From Symbiodinium natans (lineage: Eukaryota; Sar; Dinophyceae; Suessiales; Symbiodiniaceae), in NCBI GenBank assembly GCA_905221605.1, contig CAJNDS010002134.1, positions 584,068 to 648,067 on the forward strand: a DNA stretch of 64,000 nucleotides, written 5' to 3'. This document shows, one piece after another, positions 28,605 through 39,872 of the stretch. A program made the position numbers and the translations under genes. The notes under the pieces were generated by a model. The model was not told the DNA's origin and did not search any database. It saw only the letters and a list, made by a program, of their open reading frames with translations. Position 1 is the stretch's first letter. Each line of letters begins with the position of its first letter.

Positions 28605-28975
28605 CATTATCATATTGTCATATTGTCATACTCTCTTAGTTTCCTACTATTAGCTTCTTATCAAATTGTCATATCGTCTTACTCTCGGCTCTTTCTCATA
28701 TTTTCTTATTATAATATTGTCATACTCTCTTAGTTTCCTACTATTAGCTTCTTATCAAATTGTCATATCGTCTTTTTCCCTTATTTTCTTGTTATCATAT
28801 TGTCATACTCTCTTAGTTTCCTACTATTAGCTTCTTATCATATTATCATATCGTCTTACTCTCGGCTCTTTCTCTTATTTTCTTATTATCATATTATCAT
28901 ATGGCCATACTCTCTTAGTGCCCTGCTACTAGCTTATTATCTTGTTATCATATCGTCTTACTCTCTAATTGTCTT
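28605..28975. repeat. tandem repeat of about 110 bp, pyrimidine-rich
   Basis: The block CATACTCTCTTAGTTTCCTA followed by TTAGCTTCTTATCA and TCGTCTTACTC recurs at least three times with small changes. Confidence 0.8.
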
Positions 28976-29296
28976 ATGGTTACCTTTCAGTCATGCATGC
29001 CCCTGTCCATCCTCCTGTCGAGGAAACTTTTAACACCTCTTTGAACCCAGACTCTTGTCCTCATCAGCTGCTCCCAACTTACATCCTAAATCCCCTTCTT
29101 CTGAGAAAACACACACACACACACAAAACCACCAAAGCCTCAACCCAAACACACACAAAAAACAGACTTTTCCCTTGGAGCTCCTCTGCTTGCATGGTGA
29201 CAGGGCCCAGGCACACAGAGTCCCGGTAGATGCCAGCTGGGCAGCTACGCCTCGCTCGCGCGGGCTCGGTTTGGCGGCTCAGGAACCCCAAAGCCT

Positions 29297-29350
29297 AAAC
29301 CCTAAACCCTAAACCCTAAACCCTAAACCCTAAACCCTAAACCCTAACCC
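29297..29350. repeat. interstitial telomeric array (CCCTAAA)
   Basis: About seven perfect units, 150 bp after a short (CA)n run at 29108-29126. Confidence 0.95.
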
Positions 29351-30867
29351 TTGGGGGGATGCAGGCTCTCTCTTCGCAGGCTCAACAATGTGCAGCTTAC
29401 AGAGGCTAGAAGAATAAGAACAAGAACAAAAGCTCCCACCCTATGCAAGCTAACGCCAAGTCAACAATTACATATATAGATATGTATACATATATGTGCT
29501 ACCATTTACATGCGTTTCTGATTATTATAGATTTGGTTGTAACTCTGAATTTGAACACCCTCTTCCCAGAGAGCCGAGCGCACCTAAACCCTGCAATTGG
29601 CAGCCTGCAGCTCATGCTTAGCCAAGCCCCAAGGCCCTCCACTCCAAACAGTTGCGAAAGCCGGTCGGGAACCAAATGTAGGGTTTAGGGGTTAGGGTTT
29701 TAGGGTGTAGGCTCCCTTTGTACAGAGTTAAGGGTTCATAGGGTTTTCCGATGCACAGGTTCGTTCCCATTTTCAGAAGCTGCGCCAAGACAGGACCCAC
29801 GCGTTAGAACCCTTACGTCCAATCCAGCCAGGATGCGGCTCAACAGGATAGATGCCAGTAACCGGATGCTGGCCCTCCTTGCCGGCTTAGGGCTTCGGGT
29901 TTAGGGTTTAGGGTTGAGGGTTTAGGGCTTATGGGTGGTGCCCATAAGTAGAGGCAAGCCGGGGTACTTTGTGAGAGCTCGTAATCAGCACAGAAAAAGG
30001 CACACGGCGGCTTCTTCCGAAGTAGGTACCCCTTAGGGAATATAGGTGCCATCCTGACGGAAGCCCTTATCCCTGACTTTTCAACCAACCCAACACGCCC
30101 GAGGCCCAGGCTACCCCAAGGCCACACAGATTGCTTCACCATGTACCTCGAGGGCCTGATGCTTCTTTGCTCTACACCCTGAGCTTGAAAGCGCAAGTTA
30201 AGACGTGCACCACCCACCTTGAAAATCTCATGTCACCCGCTGTGCTCCCAGGAAAGACTACTCTCTTCCCGATGCCCCACCTTACACCCTACACCCTACA
30301 CCCTAAACTCTCAACCCTAACCCTAAGCCCTAAGCCCTAAGCCCTAAGCCAACCTCGACGGCCCTAGATTCGAGGCCTAACAAGCCTCAGCTATGACCTC
30401 CTGGAATGTTTTGTAGCCCTAATCCCTAAACCCTAAACCACAAGACAGAGGACCCTGAAAATCAGGCCATCGCTTGAAGTGCCCCGGCCTGCACGCCCAC
30501 GTACCCGAAGGCCCACCTAACTGGAAGAGACTCTCGAAAGCAAGGGCTTAGGGTTTAGGGTTTAGGGTTTAGGAGGCAGCTCCAGGAGTGGACTTCCCAG
30601 CTATAGGGCGGGGGTAGTGGCAAACACCGGGGATTTCTTGTCCTCCCGTCTTCCTCATACAAACCCCCGCCCCCCCTATCTAATCTATAGCTAGAGACAG
30701 CCACGCCACCGATTAGAGGGTGCCGCAACCCTAAACCCTAAACCCTAAACCTTAAACCTTAAACCCGAAGTGGGGAGCAGCCAGGGCACTCCACACCGAA
30801 CAGCTCGATGCCTGCGTGGTAGATGCCCAAGCCGACCGGCTGCAAAGTGCTGTTGGTGCCCTGGGCA

Positions 30868-30997
30868 GGGTTTAGGGTTTAGGGTTTAGGGTTTAGGGTT
30901 TAGGGTTTAGGGTTTAGGGTTTAGGGTTTAGGGTTTAGGGTTTAGGGTTTAGGGTTTAGGGTTTAGGGTTTAGGGTTTAGGGTTTAGGGTTTAGGGA
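30868..30997. repeat. interstitial telomeric array (TTTAGGG)
   Basis: Eighteen near-perfect units, one of the longest clean arrays. Confidence 0.95.
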
Positions 30998-31005
30998 GGT
31001 TGGGA

Positions 31006-31133
31006 GGTTCCATACACCCAGAATTCTGGGAGGATCCAAAAAGTTGATCCCCTTAAGGGTTCCTAAGAATGACCGAATATCGTAGTGTAGGGTACTATTT
31101 GGGGGCTCTACTTTTGGATCCTCCCAGCGGGGA
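31006..31133. mobile_element. MITE, GGATCC / CTACTTTTGG family
   Basis: Inverted ends GGGAGGATCCAAAA and CTTTTGGATCCTCCC. A relative at 38900-39014 ends TACTTTTGGGTCCTCCC. Confidence 0.7.
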
Positions 31134-31319
31134 GTGGGTCCTAGAGTTTGGGGTTAAGCAAGGTGACTGTACTTCTAACCTTATTCAGGGTGCTTGTAAC
31201 CCTACCTACAAGTACCCATGAACCACTTTCATAGAACCCCACTTTGTAGTCCTCATGAACCTCGGTCATTTCAACCAGAGGTTTAGGTAATGGAAAAAGA
31301 CATCCTGACCAACATCCTC

Positions 31320-31676
31320 CTACAGCCAGGATTTACAGGGTTTAGGGTTTAGGGTTGAGTGTGAAGAAAGGGCTAGGGAATGGAACACGATAAGACTGGT
31401 CTGTGCGGTTTTGGGGGTGCCTCGCCCGGGAGTATACTTCACACTGTATACTGGTATTGCAAGTATAAAACTGATAAGGCATACATTCCTCAATGCGGGG
31501 CTCCCTGACTCTTTTCGCACCCGACAGGCCGACAGACGCAAATCATGAAAGGTTTGAGAGAGGGGAGACGCCGCATGCCGCAGCCGACGATATTGAAATG
31601 CACATGCCGGCTTAAGCATCGGCTTCCTTAGAAGAGGCTCCCTGACCAAGGCCTTGCAAAGCACGTCACGTGACAT
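31320..31676 (-). CDS. hypothetical ORF, 118 codons
   Basis: ATG-led minus-strand ORF; the first 95 residues have natural composition (Arg/Leu-rich start, then SLISFILAI-like hydrophobic patch), the end runs into a telomeric array. Not recognised; could be an exon or chance. Confidence 0.25.
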   Translation of the reverse strand: MSRDVLCKALVREPLLRKPMLKPACAFQYRRLRHAASPLSQTFHDLRLSACRVRKESGSPALRNVCLISFILAIPVYSVKYTPGRGTPKTAQTSLIVFHSLALSSHSTLNPKPCKSWL

Positions 31677-31972
31677 CTTGCTCGCTTCTGGCCCGATGGT
31701 GAGTCTCGAGCTCCCCTCAGCCTATTCCAAATCAACTCACAGGGGAAGCCTGCAAATCAGCTCGTCCTCCCTTATTCGACCTGTCGTCACAGCTGTTAGC
31801 GTTTAGGGTTTAGGGTTCAGGGTTTCGACTCTCGCACTCACTGAAGCAAGCAACGGTTTGGGGTTTAGGGTTTGGGGTCTAGGGTTGAAGGCTCTTTCAA
31901 CACTGACAGTCTAAGCCGGTTTTTGACTCTTTGGGCCATACCACAAGCTCCAAAGCCTTGACAGCGTCTATG

Positions 31973-32000
31973 ACGTCTACGTCTATGACGTCTACGGGTC
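31973..32000. repeat. short tandem duplication
   Basis: A 15-bp unit (TCTATGACGTCTACG) occurs twice in a row. Confidence 0.8.
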
Positions 32001-32284
32001 GAAGCGTAGAGGACGAGCATATGCAAAAGCAAGCTTCAGCTCTCGGCGAAGAGAATCCTGCCACATGCCTAGGGGAATACTTGCACACACTTCTTACTAG
32101 CTGCTGCAGAACAAAGTTGCAGGATCGCGCAGGAGTCCTCGCCGTCTAATTACGTGCCCGAAGGCTGAGGACCAGTCATCGACCGAACATCTTTCAGTCC
32201 TGGGCACTGCAGCCTGGGAAAGCAGACATTGCTGCAGTCCCTGGCTTTTGCATTGCAGCTCCTGTCTGCTATGCCTGTCTGGCT

Positions 32285-33938
32285 CTACTCCTCGCACTCC
32301 TCCTCAGTGAAGGCCGAAGACCCACGCATGGACTTCTCTGTGTCGTCGCTCACCCCATCGTCCATAAGCTGGATCATCTGCTCCATGTTCGCTTCGGAGT
32401 ACATGGTCGGGACCGAGGCGTTGAAGCCAAGCTTGGCCTCCAACTGCTGTCGGAGGTCCTTGAGGTTGGCCATGGCATCCTTGACCGCATTCAGCTCCTT
32501 AAGCTCCTCCAAGCGCCTGGGCGTGGGCACCGTGTAGAGGCTGCTGATCGCCTCGGCCTTCTTGGGATTCTTGATGATGTCGCCCTTGGCGCACGCCGCG
32601 TGCACAGCGGCGCCATAGGGGGCCATGGCAGCCGCCGCGGTGATGATGCCGGAGATGCTCGCACCACAGAGGGCGCTGACGTCCAGGAAGTCCTGGCAGT
32701 GAACCACCTGAGTTCAACTTCCAGGGGCGCTTCTTGCAGACTTGCGTCAGTCTTCTGCACTGCAGTGTGCAAGGTCTGTCGTATTCGGCTGGCAACATTA
32801 TGAACTAAAACAAACTTGCACGCAAACGAATCTCAAGGCACGATCAGGTTGATAAAGGTCACAACCTGGCTCATGTAGGCGATGGCACCGCCGATGTCCA
32901 CTGTGCACAAGGCGCTGTAAAGACCGGAGACCTTGTTGATCGGCCCATCGAGGAGGACGCGGCCGCATTGGCCGCTGTTCACTGCTGAGTTGATGGAGAT
33001 TCCCATATTGGCGAGGTTGGCCACGACCATGCCGACGTCCACTCCACACTGCACGCCCACACCGATCGGACCCTCACCGATGAGCAGTCGTCGGCCATCG
33101 CGCACGGTCTGGTCTCCGAGAACGCTGATCTTGGTGGTGGTCAGCTGTGGAGGTACCCCTGTGCATGTGGCCGCAGCCAGGGAAGCAGTCGCCGCAAGCT
33201 CGCCCATGACGGAGACGAGGCCTGTCACACCCACGGAGCAGATGGCATCCACATTGAGGTTGAGGGCACAGTTCGAGGCGGCGTAAGAGAGCTTCGCGGC
33301 GGCGTTGGCCACCCAGGTCACCAAAATGGCACCGTTCACTTGGCACGCGAGCTCCGACTCGCCATCTCGGGGGGCTGGGCAGGTCCTGATGATGGCGTTG
33401 ATGTCGTCACCCATGCCAACCACCGACACAAAAGCCTCCAGAATGTTGAACGCACAGTAGGCGTTGGTGGCCTTGCGCATGCGGTCTGCATTCTGCTGCT
33501 TCTTGTAGGCGATGATCTCGTCCTTGGTCAGCATCTCTCGTGCGGCATCCGCCGGATCGGCTGGAAGAGACCGCACTTCGTGCTGCTCGTAGTGCTGGGA
33601 ATACTTGCGGCCGGTACGCTTCATGGCCTTCATGACGATCTTCTCAGCCAAGGTGCGCTTCTTGACGCCCTTCAGGGCATCGGCCTTCAGAGACATCTGC
33701 CTAGGATGGCCCTTAAAAACCCTTTGAAAAATATATTCCCAAATAATAAATTTTTGAATAGAACGGAAAATACATAAAATATCCCCTAAGGGCCTATATC
33801 TAGTTGCGCATCCAGGCCCAGGGAGGACTTGCCCTGGAAGGCATCGAAGTCCAGGGACTGGCACCGCTTGGCTCCGGGCATGGCCAGGAAGCCCACAACA
33901 CCCAGGCCCAGGGTGGCGACCAAAGCCGCCTTCTTCAT
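32285..33938 (-). CDS. secreted Cys-patterned protein, three exons
   Basis: Exon 1 from ATG 33938 encodes a signal peptide (MKKAALVATLGLGVVGFLAM) and a short acidic region. Exon 2 (33696-32842, 285 codons) and exon 3 (32707-32285, ends TGA) follow. The second intron (32708-32841, 134 bp) is GT-AG with phase 0. The first intron's donor is either GC after 33810 or GA after 33801, its acceptor is GCAG before 33696. About 470 residues. After a basic region the protein has repeating segments of about 45 residues with spaced Cys and Gly/Ala/Val-rich hydrophobic stretches (QCGVDVGMVVANLANMG, CTVDIGGAIAYMSQVV, DVSALCGASISGII). I recall similar abundant proteins in symbiotic dinoflagellates, function unknown. 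Confidence 0.7.
32708..32841 (-). other. GT-AG intron 2 of the secreted-protein gene
   Basis: Donor ATC|GTGCCT, acceptor GAACTCAG|GTGG, 134 bp, phase 0. The conceptual join restores a repeat-like Cys segment across the junction. No telomeric repeat inside. Confidence 0.65.
33708..33794 (-). mobile_element. MITE filling intron 1 of the secreted-protein gene
   Basis: GGCCCTTAAAAACCC at one end and CCCCTAAGGGCC at the other, AT-rich inside. The intron is only about 104-113 bp, so the element makes up most of it. Other family copies are at 19049-19227 and 26308-26385. Confidence 0.75.
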
Positions 33939-33949
33939 CCAGCCTTCTG

Positions 33950-33952
<3 letters not shown>

Positions 33953-33993
<41 letters not shown>
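33953..33993. repeat. (CT)n microsatellite
   Basis: About 20 CT units just upstream of the start codon of the secreted-protein gene. A related short CTCTCTCTTGGTG motif repeats at 34051. Confidence 0.95.
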
Positions 33994-33997
<4 letters not shown>

Positions 33998-34356
33998 TGT
34001 TTTTTGAGGGGCTTAGATCTAAGGAATCCAACCTTCTGGGACTTCTGGGTCTCTCTCTTGGTGTTTTATCTAAGCACCCCCCCACAAGGAGGCAACCGCA
34101 ATGTGCTTACAGAAAAGTGCTCTGGTAACTTCTGAGCCTGCAGAGCTCGGGGGAGAGGTCTTTGCCTCTGCCTCGGTCACCAAGTGGACGGCTTCGGACT
34201 CGGCCATGTTGGGAGAAGGGGGTTCTGGGGCGGCGATGCGCGGGGGCCAAAGCAATGCGAAGGTTGCGAAAGGAGGCTTGAGCCGCAGACCAGTGGGCAT
34301 TCGAGCCTCTCGGTTCCGAATGCCGCCCCCCCCCCCCACCCCCCCTGCAACCCCCA

Positions 34357-34482
34357 ACATACATATATATGTATATATATATACATATATACATATATAT
34401 ATACATATATATATATATGTGTGTATATATATATGTATATATATATACATATACATATACATATACATATATATATATATAT
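34357..34482. repeat. (AT/ACAT)n microsatellite
   Basis: TATATA and CATATA units with GTGTGTA interruption; long ORFs here on both strands are an artefact of the repeat. Confidence 0.95.
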
Positions 34483-35013
34483 AATGTATGCCCTATGAAC
34501 CCAAAGAAGCCCTGCAAACCCGTTGCACCACTCAAGCGGCTTGTGGACGCTATAACTCACCCTCTCAAGTTCATTTTGTCCCAGGGGTCGTCTTACCGGG
34601 AGCCCCACAACAAGCCTACATGCGCACAAAAACAAACCCTTTTTTTGAACCCAGGCTCCGAGCATCAGCCAAAAACAAACCCTAAACCCTAAACCCTTAG
34701 CCCCTTTATGAGCCCTCAACTTTACAACAAGGACGCCATCCCGGGCGAAACCCATAGCGCCCGGGTCTCCTGAAACTCTCACCCGAAACTTCAGCCCTCA
34801 AAGAGTTCATAGGGCAAACCCCTAACCCTTAAACCCCAACCCTCTTTTTGAACCCAGGCTCTGAGCATAAACCCTAAACGCTAGACCCTAGACCCTAGAC
34901 CCCAAACCCTAAACAGGGATTAGGGGGTCCTGCACGCAAAAAAACATCCTCCCGTGGGCACCTGCGTCCCATGCAGATCGTAGACGTGAAGCCAAGCCAT
35001 GGGGCCTGTCGGG

Positions 35014-35310
35014 TGTAGGGTTTAGGGTTTGGGGTTTGGGGTTTAGGGTTTAGGGTTTAGGGTTTGGGGTTTAGGGTTTAGGGTTTGGGGTTTAGGGTTT
35101 GGGGTTTAGGGTTTAGGGCTTCGGGGTGTCCGGGGGCTTGCATACCTTAACCCATTGAAGCCATTGAGCGCATTGAGAGCCCTAAACCCCTAAACCCTGA
35201 ACCCTAAACTCTCAACCCTAAACCCTAAACCCTGTGAACCCTAAACCCTAAACCCTAAACCCTGTGAACCCTAAACCCTAAACCCTGTGAACCCTAAACC
35301 CTATGAACCC
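35014..35310. repeat. opposed telomeric arrays with GTGAACCCTAAA variants
   Basis: TTTAGGG/TTTGGGG units (35014-35120) are followed by CCCTAAA units (35178-35310) in which CCCTGTGAACCC occurs several times at regular spacing. Confidence 0.9.
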
Positions 35311-35570
35311 TACAGCCGAAACCACAAAATCTAAGCAAGTTGTCGGGGCACCTTCCGGGAGGGAAGGGAAGGGGTGGCTTTCGGGATAGATTTACAGAGG
35401 CACTTCGCGGAGTTTGCATCTAAAGCCCCTGACAGCGTGTGCCCGAAACATGGGTTACACATGAGTCGTTCTCTGAGTTCGTGTCCCTGTTTTGGGGTCC
35501 TTATTTCAAGAGAGCCGTACTATGTAGGGACCCCAAAAAGGGACCCTAATCTAGAGAACTACCCACATTC

Positions 35571-35936
35571 GTGCTGAAAGAAGATGCCCGGTCCGACCAC
35601 GGGAGAAGGGTGGTGGGCAAGGCTGCCACGCAAGTGCAGAGGGGCGACAACTTGCATTTCCCTTCACAGGCTACCTCATCAACCCGCACAAATAGCATCA
35701 GACCTCCCAAATCCCAACAATCAGCACATGTCTGCGCCCTCGACTCGGAATTTCTCGGTTCTGTGCGGCTTTTGGGCAGAATGCGGGAAAGCTCGGGTCA
35801 GACCGACTTTCTGAGGGTAGTTATCAGGGCACATGCGCCATGCACCAAAATTCGGCCCAATTTCATCTCGAAAGGCTCTAGTTGTGTTGCCAAGGCTTTT
35901 GGAAAGTATCTGCAATGTGTGCACGGGCCTGCCTGA
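35571..35936 (+). CDS. hypothetical ORF, 121 codons
   Basis: Open plus-strand frame of natural composition, especially the second half (SSGQTDFLRVVIRAHAPCTK and a C-terminal KAFGKYLQCVHGPA). An acceptor CCCTTCACAG lies inside at about 35668, so the real exon may be shorter. Not recognised. Confidence 0.3.
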   Translation: MLKEDARSDHGRRVVGKAATQVQRGDNLHFPSQATSSTRTNSIRPPKSQQSAHVCALDSEFLGSVRLLGRMRESSGQTDFLRVVIRAHAPCTKIRPNFISKGSSCVAKAFGKYLQCVHGPA

Positions 35937-36040
35937 TGCCTCCATCTCACCATCGGAGTCCGAGTCCTCGCGACACTCTAAGGTGTAGAGGGATGAAGTT
36001 TAGGGTTTCGACTCTCACACTCGCACAAGGCCGGCAAGGC

Positions 36041-36231
36041 TTAGGGTTTAGGGTTTAGGGTTTAGGGTTTAGGGTTTAGGGTTTAGGGTTTAGGGTTTAG
36101 GGTTTAGGGTTTAGGGTTTAGGGTTTAGGGTCTGGGGTTTAGGGTCTAGGGTCTAGGGTTTAGGGTTTAGGGTATGGGGTTTGGGGTTTGGGGTTTAATT
36201 AGGGGTTAGGGGGTTAGGGTTTAGGGTTTAG
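36041..36231. repeat. interstitial telomeric array (TTTAGGG), degenerating to the right
   Basis: About 13 perfect units, then TCTGGGG, TCTAGGG and TTTGGGG variants. Confidence 0.95.
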
Positions 36232-36280
36232 GGGTCTGTTTGGCCGATTTTTCCAGAAACGGGACGAGGAATGTTCTGTC

Positions 36281-36372
36281 TTGGGATGTTCCCCCTTATA
36301 CTAACAGTCCGAAATAGGAATTCAAGGACCCCCTGTTATAATCCCGATTAAGGACTGGTAGTATAAGGGGAA
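36281..36372. mobile_element. TTGGGATG-family MITE with 8-bp target duplication
   Basis: Left terminus complete, right terminus shortened. Perfect flanking duplication GTTCTGTC at 36273-36280 and 36373-36380. Confidence 0.8.
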
Positions 36373-36654
36373 GTTCTGTCCACAGAGCATCGGCATTTTT
36401 TCGGACACAGTTCACGTGCTTTGCTTACACCAAAGCATAATGAGCTTTCGATCCTGATACCATGCTTGACTGATGATCACATACCCTGAAACCCTAAACC
36501 CTAAAAAACACATCCCTCAAGGGGAATCCTCAAAATCCACCCCAGCGGCTATGAGTCCAACCAGTCCAACATGGTACAGTAAACTCCAGAAAGTTGGAAC
36601 ATGGTGTAAGGATGAGAGCCGGGATTCCCTTTAGAATACCTTTTGGGGTATGGG

Positions 36655-36746
36655 TTGGGATGTTCCCCCTTGCGAACAGTCCTCAATCGGGCCCCGATTA
36701 TACTCCCCATTAAAGACGGCTAGTATAATAAGGGGGAACATCCCAA
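36655..36746. mobile_element. TTGGGATG-family MITE with 8-bp target duplication
   Basis: Complete ends TTGGGATGTTCCCCC and GGGGGAACATCCCAA; perfect duplication GGTATGGG at 36647-36654 and 36747-36754. Confidence 0.85.
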
Positions 36747-36754
36747 GGTATGGG

Positions 36755-38590
36755 GATGGTTCCACCTTTTTGGGGTCTAAACCCTAAACCCTAAAACCTA
36801 AACCCTAAACCCTAAACCCTAGTAACATGGAAGCCAATGGCCGCTTTGTACATCCCATGTCCGGCTCCGGTGGCTTCCGCGCAGGAATCCTCAGTCATCC
36901 GAGCCCTTCGGCTCCATGTGGGTTATCCGGGGTAGCTTTGGGGTTTAGGGTTTAGGGTTTAGGGCCCGAGAGAAACTAAATTTCTTATGGCTATACAAAA
37001 AGGACGATATATAGGGGCTTGAGGGGGACAAAAATGTAAAAACATATGTTCAAACCCATGCCTGTCATGGTGTATAAGGAGGCAGGACTCTGGTTACTGA
37101 AGTTGATCGAACCGAGTTTGTGAAGGTCCTTGGGTTTAGGGAGGGTTTAGGGTCTTGTTATATTTTGGCTGTTTGTAGCACGATGCAGCCCGGGTGAACA
37201 AACGCAAACAGGCCAGCAGAACCAAAGTGACTTTGCATGAGCTCACTGGGTGCAGGATTCGGGTAACCCTAAACCCTTAATCCTACACCCAAACCCGAGC
37301 GTCTCCCTCCACGGCTACGGCTTCTGCTGTCGCAGGACTTCATGAACACTCGTGACCCCTTGCCAACCCAGGGGTTTAGGGCCCTAAACCCTAAACCCTA
37401 AACCCTAAACCCTAAACCACAAACAAGTCAGACACCCGAAGCCCAAACCCTGCAGAAAACTGCCCGGCTTAGAGCCAAGCTCTGCAACGTAGCCATTTCG
37501 CAGCGACGCACTTAGGCGCAGCGCCTGGACACGTGGATGTACATTTTCACAGAAGCCTAGACCAACCCCAAACCTTACACCTCGTTTAGGGTTTAGGGTT
37601 TAGGGGTTTAGGGTTTAGGGGTAAGCCATATCAAACTCCTCATCCTGTTCGCTAACCGTCCATCCGACCCTGGGCTCTCAGATTGGTCTAAGTTTGGTTG
37701 CCGAATGGGGTTTAGGGTTTAGGGTTTAGGGTTTAGGGTTTAGGGTTGAGGAAACCCAACTTGGCAAGCGGGCTTGCTGCAAGCTCTTTTGGGATGCTGC
37801 GGCTTTTCGGGCTAGGCCACCTGGAGACGGAGCTGAGGAATATCAAGCACCCTCAGCCCCAGAACAGGCTTCCCTAAACCCTAAACCCTAAACCCAAAAC
37901 CCTAAACCCTAAATATTGCCAGTTGCCTGCCGCTGTGCGAGACGGCGTGGCGTAGGAGCCTGCGGTTCCCATCAAGGGGCGGGGGCAGGCGTGTTCAAGC
38001 CCGTTTAGGGTTTAGGGTTTAGGGTTTAGGGTTTAGGAGTTCATAAGCCCACCAAAATGTACACTTTCCGTTTTATAGGGGGTTATAGTATCCCAAAAAG
38101 TGAAAAGTGTACTCACTCAGCTACTAAGGTATCATGATCTGGAAGTTGAGGAATCAAACGTCGAGGTGGTCCCAATGACCCATTAGCCTCCATACAAGGT
38201 GTGACCGGCAAGCCATGACCCGGCGCGAACCTTTACTCCAAACTGTCTGGGCATCTTAGCTGCGTAAGCACGCAGTACAAACTCTACATACCCCCTAAAC
38301 ACTGTTGAACCCAGTCTCGGACAAGCTAGCTGGGAGCAGCACCCTGTTACCAGAGGACTCTCTTGGCAACAGCCGAAAATCTAAACCCTAAACCCTGAGC
38401 CTAAACCCTAAACCCTAAACCCTAAACCCCTAAACCCTAAACCCTAAACCCCTAAACCCCTAACCCCTAAACCCTAACCCCAAAACCCAAAACCCTAAAC
38501 CCTAACCCTTAACCCGAAAAATCTCTACACGTGCAGCCCGAGGAGCATGTGGTGGGCTACGCGGCCCGTCGCTGCTGCCCTGAGGGGGCG
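36755..38590. other. array-rich stretch without recognised gene
   Basis: Many short telomeric arrays in both orientations and small GC-rich islands. I could not assign an exon with confidence. Confidence 0.4.
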
Positions 38591-38593
38591 TAG

Positions 38594-38887
38594 CGTTTAG
38601 GGTTTAGGGTTTGGGGTTTGGGGTCTGGGGTTTAGAGTGCAGGGTTTAGGGTTTGGGGTGTAGAGTGCAGGGTTTAGGGTAGGGTTTAGGGTTTAGGGTT
38701 TAGGGTTTAGGGTTTAGGGTTTAGGGTTTAGGGTTTAGGGTTTAGGGTTTAGGGTTTAGGTGTTAGGGTTTAGGGTTTAGGGTTTAGGGTTTAGGGTTTA
38801 GGGTTTAGGGTTTAGGGTTTAGGGTTTAGGGTTTAGGGTTTAGGGTTTAGGGTTTAGGGTTTAGGTTTTAGGTTTTAGGGTTTAGGG
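38594..38887. repeat. longest telomeric array in the window (TTTAGGG)
   Basis: About 290 bp, around 40 units, with TTTGGGG and GTGCAGGG variants at the left and TTTTAGG at the right. Confidence 0.95.
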
Positions 38888-38899
38888 GGCTTACCCAAA

Positions 38900-39014
38900 C
38901 GCCTTGGGAGGACCCCAAACGTAGAAACCCGCAAATAGTGCCCTATACTACTACTATTGGGTCATTTATTAAGCACCCTTGAGGGGATCTACTTTTGGGT
39001 CCTCCCGGGGGTCT
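38900..39014. mobile_element. MITE, GGATCC / CTACTTTTGG family
   Basis: GGGAGGACCCCAAA and TTTTGGGTCCTCCC as inverted ends with a CTATACTACTACTATTGGG centre. Confidence 0.7.
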
Positions 39015-39019
39015 GGGAA

Positions 39020-39190
39020 GGGTTTAGTAGCGGACAGGGTGTTTTTTTTTGCGGCTGTGGTCTATTGTGTATTGGACAGGGTTTAGGGCTTATGGGTTTA
39101 GTAGTGGACAGGGTTTAGGGTTTGGGGCTTCGGGTCGAGGGCTTAGTAGGAGACAGGGTTTAGGGCTTAGGGTTTAGACAGGGTTTAGGG
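39020..39190. repeat. short direct repeats GGTTTAGTAGYGGACAGGG
   Basis: Three to four copies of a unit ending GACAGGGTTTAGGG, each followed by telomere-like bases. Confidence 0.75.
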
Positions 39191-39423
39191 ACGCGACGGC
39201 TTCTAAGAAGCAGAGGCCCAACCACCGGAGGCTTTTAACCGGACCTTGGAGGGGTGAGGGCTGAGGGCTGAGGTAAGGCTCACATCTTAGGGACCCTAAA
39301 CCCTAAACCCTAATTCAGGTAAACCGGCTGCCCTCATGGCCCCCTTCGGAAACAAAGGTGCCTCGTTCATTCCTGATCATGAACCAGGAAGTGCCAGGTT
39401 GAGGAGTCTAATTAGGGTTTATG

Positions 39424-39516
39424 GAGGTTTAGGGTTTAGGGTTTAGGGTTTAGGGTTTAGGGTTTAGGGTTTAGGGTTTAGGGTTTAGGGTTTAGTGTGT
39501 AGGGTTTAGGGTTTAG
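39424..39516. repeat. interstitial telomeric array (TTTAGGG)
   Basis: About 12 units. Confidence 0.95.
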
Positions 39517-39682
39517 GGGCAGCTGTCGCTGAAGACTCATATATCCGCGTGTGAAGAATACCTCACACAAAACTACTCACCGGCACATGCTGCTACTTTC
39601 AAGACTCTATAGGGTCGCTAGGCTAGAGACTCTGCACTCTAGAGGTTTCCGACCACCTCAGAACATGAACGCTCGTTTTCAG

Positions 39683-39729
39683 TTGTGCGTGCCGAGAAAC
39701 ACCATCAGATGGGCGCGGCATCTCGCCAG
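39683..39729 (+). CDS. candidate exon with clean splice sites
   Basis: Acceptor CGCTCGTTTTCAG, 47 bases reading LCVPRNTIRWARHLA, donor GCCAG|GTATTG. Product unknown. Confidence 0.35.
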
Positions 39730-39765
39730 GTATTGCATCGTCCATCGCCAGATCCAATCATGTAA

Positions 39766-39872
39766 TATAGGGGCCTGAATAATTAGAATAGGGTTTTGTG
39801 GAGTTTTTCTAGTAAAACATATAAAGAGGCCATGAGGGAATACCATTAGTAATTATTCCGGCCCCTATAGTA
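39766..39872. mobile_element. MITE, ATAGGGGCC / GGCCCCTAT family
   Basis: Perfect inverted ends ATAGGGGCC and GGCCCCTAT around an AT-rich body containing GAATACCATTAG. Related to 7501-7592 and 47868-47986. Confidence 0.75.

Noticed and set aside
28605-28975. CRISPR array
   Set aside because: The repeats are contiguous and degenerate, without unique spacers, and the organism is eukaryotic.
33697-33864. N-terminal extension of the secreted protein as one open frame
   Set aside because: The frame runs through a MITE; a signal peptide in another frame upstream and a good acceptor at 33697 show an intron instead.
34070-34782. ORFs of 100-200 codons, Tyr/Ile-rich
   Set aside because: Produced by the AT/ACAT microsatellite.
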